Below are positions 8,668 through 14,646 of a stretch of DNA of 18,794 nt, piece by piece. The first letter of the stretch is position 1. The number at the start of each line of letters is the position of its first letter. A program made the translations under genes and the position numbers. The DNA lies in assembly GCA_902490095.1 (NCBI GenBank), contig CABUCQ010000034.1, positions 1 through 18,794 on the forward strand, written 5' to 3'. The stretch comes from an uncultured Collinsella sp. GTDB taxonomy: Bacteria > Actinomycetota > Coriobacteriia > Coriobacteriales > Coriobacteriaceae. The notes below the pieces were generated by a model. That model was not told where the DNA came from and did no database searches. It saw only the letters and a program-made list of their open reading frames with translations.

Positions 8668-9204
8668 GTGGGTATGACGGACTCTTTTGAGCAGATTTCC
8701 GCACATAACGAGGAGCTGGCGCGCGATATCGTCGAGCGCGCGAGCGCTCGGGGTGTGACGGTTTCGACGGCTGAGTCGCTGACGGCGGGTATGATCGCCT
8801 CGACGATTGCGGATATCCCGGGCGCCTCGGCGGTGCTGCGTGGCGGTGCGGTGACCTACTGCGATGAGATTAAGCATCGCGTGCTGGGTGTTGAGCAGGA
8901 GACGCTCGACCGCTACACCGCGGTGTCGCATCAAACTGCGCGCGAGATGGCGTCGGGTTCGCTGGAGCTGTACCAGAGCGATATTGCAGTGAGCGCAACG
9001 GGTTATGCCGGCCCCGGCGGTGGTGCTGAGGACGATCCTGCTGGCACTTTCTATATTGGCTGGGCACATCGTTCCGCCGATGGGGGAGTGCCGGTCGTGG
9101 ACTCTGTGCGCTGCCACTATGAGGGCGACCGTTCGTGTGTTCGTGCCCATGCGGTCACGGAGGCATTGGGTCGCATTGCCCTTGTGCTCAACCCTATGGA
9201 ATAG
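8668..9204 (+). CDS. pncC: CinA C-terminal domain protein (nicotinamide-nucleotide amidase)
   Basis: This protein consists only of the CinA C-terminal domain (COG1546), known to deamidate nicotinamide mononucleotide in pyridine-nucleotide salvage. The hallmark AESLTAG is at 35-41, and the ATGYAGPGG glycine-rich segment at about 110-118. It has 178 aa and lacks the N-terminal molybdopterin-binding-like domain of full-length CinA, so it is the PncC form rather than a truncation, since it starts cleanly 6 nt after pgsA. The start is uncertain. GTG at 8668 has a weak AGG 5 nt upstream, and ATG at 8674 has none at good spacing; the two differ by two residues. It is the last gene of the left block, followed at once by a hairpin terminator. 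Confidence 0.92.
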   Translation: MGMTDSFEQISAHNEELARDIVERASARGVTVSTAESLTAGMIASTIADIPGASAVLRGGAVTYCDEIKHRVLGVEQETLDRYTAVSHQTAREMASGSLELYQSDIAVSATGYAGPGGGAEDDPAGTFYIGWAHRSADGGVPVVDSVRCHYEGDRSCVRAHAVTEALGRIALVLNPME

Positions 9205-9211
9205 ACGTGTT

Positions 9212-9235
9212 TTAAGGGGCCTCCGGGCCCCTTAA
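9212..9235 (+). terminator. Intrinsic terminator after pncC
   Basis: A perfect 10-bp stem (TTAAGGGGCC at 9212-9221 with GGCCCCTTAA at 9226-9235) closes a 4-nt loop, 8 nt after the pncC stop. The 3' arm ends in TTAATT but lacks a long U run, so efficiency is uncertain. The A-rich 5' arm means it could also work, less strongly, on the other strand. It separates the left block from the separately regulated recA. Confidence 0.8.
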
Positions 9236-9332
9236 TTGTGGAGATAGGGACCTCCGGCGAATTTTATCTTTGTGCAGGTAGTTGTCGTATTTTTCCTCGT
9301 CATGATTTTCTTGGTTCGCCTGCGGTCAAGAT

Positions 9333-9376
9333 TTTGGTCAGTGTTTGGTCGGCGTTTGGTTGGGTTTTGGAAAGGT
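9333..9376 (+). repeat. Four 11-bp TTTGG repeats upstream of recA
   Basis: TTTGG begins at 9333, 9344, 9355 and 9366, an exact 11-bp period. The first three units continue TTTGGT. The last unit ends about 26 bp before the recA -35 box. The wider 9238-9402 interval has no supported gene: a short GTG-start frame there (9238-9447) lacks a ribosome binding site and runs through the recA promoter. Confidence 0.7.
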
Positions 9377-9402
9377 CGGCTGCATATGATTTATCTGAAC
9401 GG

Positions 9403-9431
9403 TTGACCACGAACAGCCGTTCGTTTATTAT
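9403..9431 (+). promoter_or_regulatory. recA promoter
   Basis: The -35 box TTGACC (9403-9408) and the -10 box TATTAT (9426-9431) are separated by exactly 17 bp, a good vegetative sigma-factor promoter. Transcription should begin near 9438, giving a short leader of about 24 nt before the recA ATG at 9462. Confidence 0.82.
9410..9423. promoter_or_regulatory. LexA (SOS) box in the recA promoter
   Basis: CGAACAGCCGTTCG is a perfect match to the Gram-positive LexA/DinR site CGAAC-N4-GTTCG; the symmetry extends one base each side (9409-9424). It occupies the spacer between -35 and -10, so bound LexA would block RNA polymerase directly. This predicts DNA-damage induction of recA and probably recX. 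Confidence 0.92.
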
Positions 9432-9461
9432 CGATGCAGGTTGTTAAGAGGAGGGCTATTC

Positions 9462-10610
9462 ATGGCCAAGAATTCAGGTCCCGTACGTACCGTTCATGCT
9501 CGCACGACGGGTAAAGAGCGCGATGAGATGATCGCCACCACCAAGGCCGAGATCGAGAAGAAATTCGGCCAGGGTTCCATCATGAGGTACGGCGATGGTG
9601 GTCCCGAGCTCGAGGTCGAGGCCATTCCCACGGGCGCCCTGGCCCTCGATGCCGCGCTGGGTATCGGCGGCGTGCCGCGCGGCCGTATCGTCGAGATTTA
9701 CGGTCCTGAGTCCTCCGGTAAGACGACGCTTTCGCTCGAGATCCTGGCCGAGGCCCAGGCAATGGGTGGCGTTGTGGCATTTATCGATGCCGAGCACGCG
9801 CTCGATCCCACGTATGCCGCACGCATCGGCGTGGATATCGACGAGGTGCTCATTTCCCAGCCCGATACGGGTGAGCAGGCGCTCGAGATCGTTGACATGC
9901 TCGTGCGTTCCGGCGCCATCGATGCCATCGTCGTTGACTCCGTCGCTGCGCTGACCCCGCGTGCCGAGATCGAGGGAGAAATCGGCGACACTACGGTCGG
10001 TCTTCAGGCTCGCCTGATGAGCCAGGCGCTCCGCAAGCTCGCCGGCTCGCTGTCCAAGTCCAACACGACGTGCATCTTCATTAACCAGCTGCGTGAGAAG
10101 ATCGGCGTCATGTTCGGCAACCCCGAGACCACGACGGGCGGCCGCGCCCTTAAGTTCTTCTCTTCGGTGCGTATCGACATTCGCCGCATCGACAGCATTA
10201 AGCTTAAGGACGAGGTTATCGGTAACCGCGTGCGCGCCAAGGTCGTTAAGAACAAGGTGGCAGCTCCGTTCCGTTCTGCTGAGTTCGACATCATGTACGG
10301 TACGGGCATCTCTAAGGAGGGCTCGATTCTGGACATGGCTGTCGAGTGCGGCATTTGCAAGAAGATGGGCTCCTGGTTTGCCTATGGCGAGGATAAGCTC
10401 GGCAACGGTCGCGAGGCCGCCAAGGCGTTCCTGCGCGAACACCCCGATTGTGCCGACGAGATTGAGCATAAGGTCCGCCTTGCCTGTGGACTTGAGTTTG
10501 ATGACGATGCTCCGTCCGAGGTCGAGCTGACCGATCAGCCTGCGCCTGAGGAGTTTGACGAGCTTTACGCCATCGATGGTTCCGCCATGCTCGATGATGA
10601 CGACGAGTAG
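9462..10610 (+). CDS. recA: Recombinase RecA
   Basis: RecA forms ATP-dependent filaments on single-stranded DNA, drives strand exchange and triggers LexA self-cleavage. Walker A GPESSGKTT is at 81-89 and Walker B AIVVDS around 155-160 with D159. The L2-region sequence GNPETTTGGRALKF is intact, and the C-terminus ends in the usual acidic tail (DDDDE). It has 382 aa, with an N-terminal extension of roughly 15-20 residues before the conserved core. I chose ATG 9462, not the in-frame TTG at 9441, because GGAGG at 9450-9454 is spaced 7 nt from 9462 and the TTG would sit almost on the predicted transcription start. It is regulated by the LexA box described above. recX follows after 11 nt. Confidence 0.97.
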   Translation: MAKNSGPVRTVHARTTGKERDEMIATTKAEIEKKFGQGSIMRYGDGGPELEVEAIPTGALALDAALGIGGVPRGRIVEIYGPESSGKTTLSLEILAEAQAMGGVVAFIDAEHALDPTYAARIGVDIDEVLISQPDTGEQALEIVDMLVRSGAIDAIVVDSVAALTPRAEIEGEIGDTTVGLQARLMSQALRKLAGSLSKSNTTCIFINQLREKIGVMFGNPETTTGGRALKFFSSVRIDIRRIDSIKLKDEVIGNRVRAKVVKNKVAAPFRSAEFDIMYGTGISKEGSILDMAVECGICKKMGSWFAYGEDKLGNGREAAKAFLREHPDCADEIEHKVRLACGLEFDDDAPSEVELTDQPAPEEFDELYAIDGSAMLDDDDE

Positions 10611-10621
10611 CGGTTACGCTC

Positions 10622-11314
10622 ATGTCGTATACGGTGACCGAGGCCACGGTCGTCTTTCCCGATAAGAAGGCGGTCTCCTCGTTCTCGAGCGGGTATGCGT
10701 CCAAAAAGCCTTGCGCACATATCGATTGTGAGCTTGAGGGCGGTTTTGAGCGGTCCATTTGGATTCCCGTGCGGGTCGCGCGGCTGTATGTCAAAAACCG
10801 CCCCGATCTCCCCTGTGATTGGGACAACTTCCGTGAGGCGGTGCAGCTCATCGAGCGTAAATGTGCACTTACCATGGTGACCGAGATGTTATCGCGCCGC
10901 GACCATGCGACGGGTGAGGTCCGTGACAAGCTGGCTCGCTACGGCTTTCACCAGCCTGCGATCGATTTCGCCGTCGAGCGCGCCACCGAGTATCGTTTTT
11001 TAGACGAGAGCCGCTTTTGCTCGTACTTTATCGAGGAGCGCAAGCGGCGCGGTTGGGGACAGCGCAAAATCGAGACCGAGCTCAAGCGCCGTCATGTCGT
11101 GCTCGATGACATTCCCGGTTATCCCGAGGATTATTTTGCCGTCGAAGACGATTTGGCGCGTGCGTCAGCCCTGCTCGCCAAGCGGCGTGTTCCAGAGACG
11201 CGCGCATTCGAAAAACTGGTTCGGTTTTTGATGGGCAAGGGCTTCTCGTATCACGTCGCCGCCGATGCCGTTAAGGCACGTCTCGATGCCGAACGCGAGG
11301 AATGTGCGGTTTAG
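10622..11314 (+). CDS. recX: Regulatory protein RecX
   Basis: RecX binds RecA filaments and modulates, usually limits, their activity. The protein has the Gram-positive layout: an N-terminal region (about 1-80) followed by three-helix RecX repeats, seen in LSRRDHATGEVRDKLARYGF, RFCSYFIEERKRRGWGQRKI and the C-terminal LVRFLMGKGFSYHVAADAV. It has 230 aa. The ATG at 10622 lies 11 nt after the recA stop and has no clear Shine-Dalgarno sequence, so translation probably depends on ribosomes finishing recA. This keeps RecX well below RecA in amount. No terminator separates the two genes, so recX should be induced with recA in the SOS response. Confidence 0.92.
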   Translation: MSYTVTEATVVFPDKKAVSSFSSGYASKKPCAHIDCELEGGFERSIWIPVRVARLYVKNRPDLPCDWDNFREAVQLIERKCALTMVTEMLSRRDHATGEVRDKLARYGFHQPAIDFAVERATEYRFLDESRFCSYFIEERKRRGWGQRKIETELKRRHVVLDDIPGYPEDYFAVEDDLARASALLAKRRVPETRAFEKLVRFLMGKGFSYHVAADAVKARLDAEREECAV

Positions 11315-11376
11315 GCGTATGCGTTTTGTAGCCCTGCCGTTCACCGTGTTTTAGCCGCCGTGCCGGGGCCATTTAT

Positions 11377-11416
11377 TTGACAGTTGTTGTGGTTCAACGT
11401 ACGATAAACACTGTCA
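11377..11416 (+). promoter_or_regulatory. rny promoter bracketed by an inverted repeat
   Basis: TTGACA (11377-11382), a 17-bp spacer and TACGAT (11400-11405) make a strong sigma-A type promoter with a start expected near 11412. A perfect 7-bp inverted repeat, TGACAGT (11378-11384) and ACTGTCA (11410-11416), embraces it: one arm covers the -35 box and the other the start site. The arms are 32 bp apart start to start, about three helical turns. This may be an operator; the controlling protein is unknown. Confidence 0.7.
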
Positions 11417-11433
11417 TTTGCTTTGTGATATGT

Positions 11434-11450
11434 GCTCATCTGTGATGAGT
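11434..11450 (+). other. Small hairpin in the rny leader
   Basis: CTCATC (11435-11440) pairs with GATGAG (11444-11449) around a 3-nt loop, plus a possible G-U closing pair. It is followed by a T-rich run (TTTGTTTATATGTTTAT). This could be a weak attenuator just after the transcription start, or chance; the stem is short and not GC-rich. Confidence 0.35.
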
Positions 11451-11510
11451 TTGTTTATATGTTTATCTGTATCCGACCCGCATAAGCTGCGCCCATATTA
11501 CTCAAATGTC

Positions 11511-11536
11511 GCGAGCCGTTCGTAAGGACGGTTCGC
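11511..11536 (+). other. 11-bp hairpin with GNRA loop in the rny leader
   Basis: Bases 11511-11521 pair with 11526-11536: 11 bp including two G-U wobbles, capped by GUAA, a GNRA-type tetraloop. CTTTGTTGTG follows. It lies 35 nt before the rny ATG, in the 5' leader of about 160 nt. It might be an attenuator, an RNase processing or stabilising element, or a protein site. Confidence 0.55.
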
Positions 11537-11571
11537 TTTGTTGTGTAACGAATCCATAAAAAGGAGTGAGC

Positions 11572-13122
11572 ATGCCTATCATCGCAGCGCTCGTTGGCAT
11601 CGTTTTGGGTGCCATCGCCGCCATTGCCTACATGCGCACCGCCAAGCAGGGTAGTCTTCACGAGGCCGACGAAAAGATCCAGTCGGCACACGCACAGGCT
11701 GAGTCCCTGATCGGTGATGCTAAGCGTCAGGCCGAGACCCTCAAAAAAGAGGCTCTGCTCGAGGCTAAAGAGGAGATCATCAAGAACAAGCAGGCCGCCG
11801 AGGCCGAGGACAAGCAGCGTAAGAGCGAGATTCGTACGCTCGAGAACCGTGTGATGCAGCGCGAGGAGTCCCTTGATCGCCGAAACGACGCTCTCGACAA
11901 GCGTGAGCACCAGCTGTCCAGCCAGGCCGGTCAGGTCGAGAAGCGCTCCCGCGAGCTTGAGGAGCTCTGCGCCAAGCAGACCTCCGAGCTCGAGCGTATC
12001 GCCGACCTGACCCGTGAGGACGCCCACAAGGAGCTCCTCGATAAGGTTCGCGGCGAGGTCACCCACGAGGCTGCCACGATCATTCGCGAGTCCGAGCAGC
12101 AGGTTCGCGCCGAGTGCCACAAGACCGCCCAGGAGATTCTGTCCCTGGCGATTCAGCGCTGCGCTGCCGACCACACAGCCGAGGTCACCGTTACCTCCGT
12201 GCACATTCCCTCTGATGACCTCAAGGGCCGTATCATCGGTCGCGAGGGTCGCAACATCCGGACCTTCGAGCAGGTTTCCGGCGTCAACCTCGTGATCGAC
12301 GACACGCCTGAGACCGTCGTTCTTTCGAGCTTCGACCCGGTCCGTCGTGAGACCGCCCGTGTTGCCCTCGAGAACCTCATCGCCGACGGCCGCATTCACC
12401 CCGCCCGCATTGAGGAGATGTATCACAAGGCTGCCGACCTGGTTCAGCAGCGCGTGCGCGAGGCTGGCGAGCAGGCTGCCTTTGATACCGGTATCCACGA
12501 CCTGCACCCCGAGATCGTCAAGACCCTTGGTGCCCTGCGCTACCGTACCTCGTTTGGTCAGAATGTGCTTCAGCACTCCCTCGAGGTCTCTGATCTGTGC
12601 GGCGTGATGGCTTCCGAGCTTGGCCTGGACGTTGTGACCGCTAAGCGCGCCGGCCTGCTGCACGACCTGGGCAAGGCAATCGACCACGACGTCGAGGGCC
12701 CGCATGCCGTCATCGGCGCCGAGCTTGCCCGCCGTTATGGCGAGAAGCCCGTTATCGTTCACGCTATCGAGGCTCACCATGCCGATGTCGACCCCAACAC
12801 GGTGCTCGATGTCCTGGTACAGGCCGCCGATGCCGTCTCCGCCTCTCGCCCCGGTGCCCGTCGCGAGTCTGCCGAGAACTACATCAAGCGTCTTGAGAAG
12901 CTCGAGGAGATTGCCAACTCCCATGAAGGCGTCGAGCGTACCTATGCCATGCAGGCTGGTCGCGAGGTCCACGTCATGGTTCAGCCGGACAAGATCTCCG
13001 ATGCCCAGTCCACGGTCCTGGCTCACGATATCGCCCATCAGATCGAGGAAGAGATGGAGTATCCCGGTCAGGTGCGCGTCGTCGTGATTCGCGAGAGCCG
13101 CGCTGTCGATATCGCTAAATAA
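11572..13122 (+). CDS. rny: Ribonuclease Y
   Basis: RNase Y is a membrane-anchored endoribonuclease that starts bulk mRNA decay in many Gram-positive bacteria. A single N-terminal membrane helix (about 2-20) is followed by a long charged coiled coil (about 25-190). Then comes a KH RNA-binding domain with GREG at 223-226, and an HD domain with the metal-binding pair H364-D365 (LLHDLGKAIDHD). It has 516 aa, close to the B. subtilis protein (about 520). ATG 11572 is chosen over the in-frame GTG at 11566 because AAGGAG at 11561-11566 is the Shine-Dalgarno sequence and overlaps that GTG. It has its own promoter and a structured leader. The next gene starts 1 nt after the stop. With RNase J at the other end of the window, the two main decay enzymes are both encoded here. 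Confidence 0.97.
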   Translation: MPIIAALVGIVLGAIAAIAYMRTAKQGSLHEADEKIQSAHAQAESLIGDAKRQAETLKKEALLEAKEEIIKNKQAAEAEDKQRKSEIRTLENRVMQREESLDRRNDALDKREHQLSSQAGQVEKRSRELEELCAKQTSELERIADLTREDAHKELLDKVRGEVTHEAATIIRESEQQVRAECHKTAQEILSLAIQRCAADHTAEVTVTSVHIPSDDLKGRIIGREGRNIRTFEQVSGVNLVIDDTPETVVLSSFDPVRRETARVALENLIADGRIHPARIEEMYHKAADLVQQRVREAGEQAAFDTGIHDLHPEIVKTLGALRYRTSFGQNVLQHSLEVSDLCGVMASELGLDVVTAKRAGLLHDLGKAIDHDVEGPHAVIGAELARRYGEKPVIVHAIEAHHADVDPNTVLDVLVQAADAVSASRPGARRESAENYIKRLEKLEEIANSHEGVERTYAMQAGREVHVMVQPDKISDAQSTVLAHDIAHQIEEEMEYPGQVRVVVIRESRAVDIAK

Positions 13123-13123
13123 C

Positions 13124-14209
13124 ATGAGCGACGCGAACGAGCTCATCTCATTTATCGCGTCGATGTCGGGGGAGGGCAACCTTCGCGTCGAGGAGAACCT
13201 TGGCGAGGGGTATGTCCGCCTCCGCGTTTCGGAGGCCGAGCGGCGCCAGGCAAAACACGACATTCAGCATGTCGAGGATATCGTCATCGAAATGCTCCGT
13301 AATGCTCGCGATGCCGGCGCCGACAAGGTCTATCTCGCCACGACCAAGGAAGATAGCGTCCGCACGCTTGTCTTTCTGGATAACGGTTCGGGCGTTCCGC
13401 AGGATATGCAAGAGCGAATCTTCGATGCCCGCGTTACCTCCAAGCTTGAGAGCATGAAGATGGACCATTGGGGCGTTCACGGTCGTGGCATGGCATTGTT
13501 TTCGATCAAACAGAACACCGACGAGGCCCGTGTGGTCACGTCCGGCGTCGATCTTGGTTCAGCCTTTAAGGTGAGCGTTGCGGTCGACCGCCTCAGTGAG
13601 CGTGCCGATCAGTCCAGCTGGCCCCAGGCCGTCAAGGATGAGGACGGACGTTATGTCTGTGCTCGCGGCCCGCATAATATTATTCGCGCTGCTTGTGATT
13701 TTGCGCTCGAGGAGTTGCGTGGTTGCGATGTCTATCTTGGTTCTCCGTCTGAGATTGCCGCGACCCTTTATGCTCAGGCGTCAAGTCGGCTCGATACGTC
13801 GCGTCTCCTGTTCATTGATGACGAGAGTGAGCTTCCGGTTGTCGATCGTTTAGGCCTTGCCTCTGATGCCGAGGACTTTATCCGTATCTGTTCGGGTTTG
13901 GGTCTTGAGATGTCCGAGCGCACGGCTCATCGCATTTTGGCAGGGCAGATTAAGCCCGTTCGCGGTGTGACCGCGCGTCTGCTGCGCGAGCGTGATTCGT
14001 CCTCGCATGCGCCGGCTCCTGTCGATCTCGCGAAGGATCGTCGCGGGCTACGTATTGCCAAGGATGACATGGCACAGTTTTCGCGCGCTGTGGAACGCGA
14101 CTTTAATGACCTTGCCGCCCGGTACTATCTCAACCTTTGCGGCGACCCAAAGATCCGTGTTTCGCGTGATCGAATCACCGTGACCTTTGATCTTGCCAAA
14201 GAGGAATAG
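13124..14209 (+). CDS. GHKL-fold ATPase of unknown function
   Basis: This 361-aa protein has a GHKL (gyrase/Hsp90/histidine kinase/MutL) ATP-binding domain at about 45-190. The N box has E56, N60 and D63 (EMLRNARDAGA), G1 is D86-N-G88-S-G90, and G2 is G117-V-H-G-R-G122. No histidine-kinase dimerisation helix, transmembrane segment, MutL endonuclease or topoisomerase domain is visible. The C-terminal half (about 190-361) is not one I recognise; a helical stretch near 255-285 could be a nucleic-acid-binding module. The ATG lies 1 nt after the rny stop (TAACATG) with no Shine-Dalgarno sequence, so it is probably coupled to rny translation. spoVS follows 74 nt later. It occupies the place that ymdB holds in B. 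subtilis. An ATP-driven partner of RNase Y or SpoVS is an inference from position only. Confidence 0.85.
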   Translation: MSDANELISFIASMSGEGNLRVEENLGEGYVRLRVSEAERRQAKHDIQHVEDIVIEMLRNARDAGADKVYLATTKEDSVRTLVFLDNGSGVPQDMQERIFDARVTSKLESMKMDHWGVHGRGMALFSIKQNTDEARVVTSGVDLGSAFKVSVAVDRLSERADQSSWPQAVKDEDGRYVCARGPHNIIRAACDFALEELRGCDVYLGSPSEIAATLYAQASSRLDTSRLLFIDDESELPVVDRLGLASDAEDFIRICSGLGLEMSERTAHRILAGQIKPVRGVTARLLRERDSSSHAPAPVDLAKDRRGLRIAKDDMAQFSRAVERDFNDLAARYYLNLCGDPKIRVSRDRITVTFDLAKEE

Positions 14210-14215
14210 TGCCTT

Positions 14216-14233
14216 TACCGAGTCCACTCGGTA
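14216..14233. promoter_or_regulatory. 18-bp palindrome upstream of spoVS
   Basis: TACCGAGT-CC-ACTCGGTA is a perfect inverted repeat with 8-bp arms. As RNA it would form a 7-bp stem with a TCCA loop, but no U tract follows, so a terminator is unlikely. A possible weak promoter (TTTACC at 14214-14219, 17 bp, TACAGT at 14237-14242) would straddle it, which would suit an operator. The promoter is tentative. Confidence 0.5.
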
Positions 14234-14283
14234 CGATACAGTTATTGCAGTTAAAACGTACTTTTAAATGCAGGAGTTTCTTC

Positions 14284-14601
14284 ATGGATTGCCTGAAGGT
14301 ATCAAGCAAATCATCGCCCGCGTCCGTTGCCGGCGCCATCGCCGGCATGGTCAAGGATGGTGTGCCCGTCAACATCCAGTGTGTCGGCGCCGGTGCCGTC
14401 AACCAGGCCATTAAGGCCGTTGCTATCGCGCGCGGTTTTTTGATTCCAACCGGTTTTGATATTTCCTGCGCGCCCGTGTTCTCCGACATCCTCATTAACG
14501 GGGAGTCGCGCACGGCCATCCGCCTTTCTATCTACGTTCACCAGATCAATCGAGCTGCTATGGATAACGTCGTCATGGATGATGTTAAGCCTGTGGCATA
14601 G
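14284..14601 (+). CDS. spoVS: Stage V sporulation protein S (SpoVS)
   Basis: SpoVS is a small Alba-like protein needed for late sporulation and coat assembly in B. subtilis, but also widespread in non-sporulating bacteria, where its role is unclear; a nucleic-acid-binding job is suspected from the fold. The match is strong through the whole core: LKVSSKSSPASVAGAIAGM (4-22), GAGAVNQAIKAVAIARGF (35-52) and the SDILINGESRTAI block (67-79). I chose ATG 14284, since AGGAG at 14272-14276 is 7 nt upstream. The longer in-frame version from 14209 would begin on the previous stop and read through the palindrome. At 105 aa it is about 20 residues longer than the B. subtilis protein, all at the C-terminus (HQINRAAMDNVVMDDV). 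Confidence 0.95.
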   Translation: MDCLKVSSKSSPASVAGAIAGMVKDGVPVNIQCVGAGAVNQAIKAVAIARGFLIPTGFDISCAPVFSDILINGESRTAIRLSIYVHQINRAAMDNVVMDDVKPVA

Positions 14602-14646
14602 CTTCTGCTTGCCTTGTTTCGCTCCCCATCGTTAGGACTTATGCAC

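Noticed and set aside
6928..9150. 740-codon open frame on the - strand across rimO, pgsA and pncC
   Set aside because: It spans three well-identified genes and their boundaries, has no domain signature and has the same mirror-image composition as other shadows.
8668..9204. Truncated cinA pseudogene
   Set aside because: The C-terminal domain is complete, starts cleanly after pgsA, and stand-alone PncC proteins of this size are common.
9238..9447. Possible 69-aa gene between pncC and recA
   Set aside because: It has no ribosome binding site, starts in the terminator tail and runs over the recA promoter and SOS box; composition is not protein-like.
9441..9461. Longer recA start at TTG 9441
   Set aside because: It would lie about 3 nt from the predicted transcription start, while GGAGG is correctly spaced for ATG 9462.
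11315..11376. Terminator after recX
   Set aside because: GC-rich bases are present but I found no stable stem followed by a T run; the end of the recA-recX transcript is undetermined.
11455..13263. 602-codon open frame on the - strand opposite rny
   Set aside because: It is rich in L, G, V and D with no recognisable motif, and its ends are unrelated to any signal; RNase Y on the + strand explains the region.
14209..14283. Longer spoVS start at 14209
   Set aside because: It would encode the palindrome and lacks a ribosome binding site; the conserved SpoVS N-terminus begins at ATG 14284 with AGGAG upstream.
14614..14646. Longer miaB starts at TTG 14614 or ATG 14641
   Set aside because: There is no suitably spaced ribosome binding site; AGGA at 14634-14637 fits ATG 14647.
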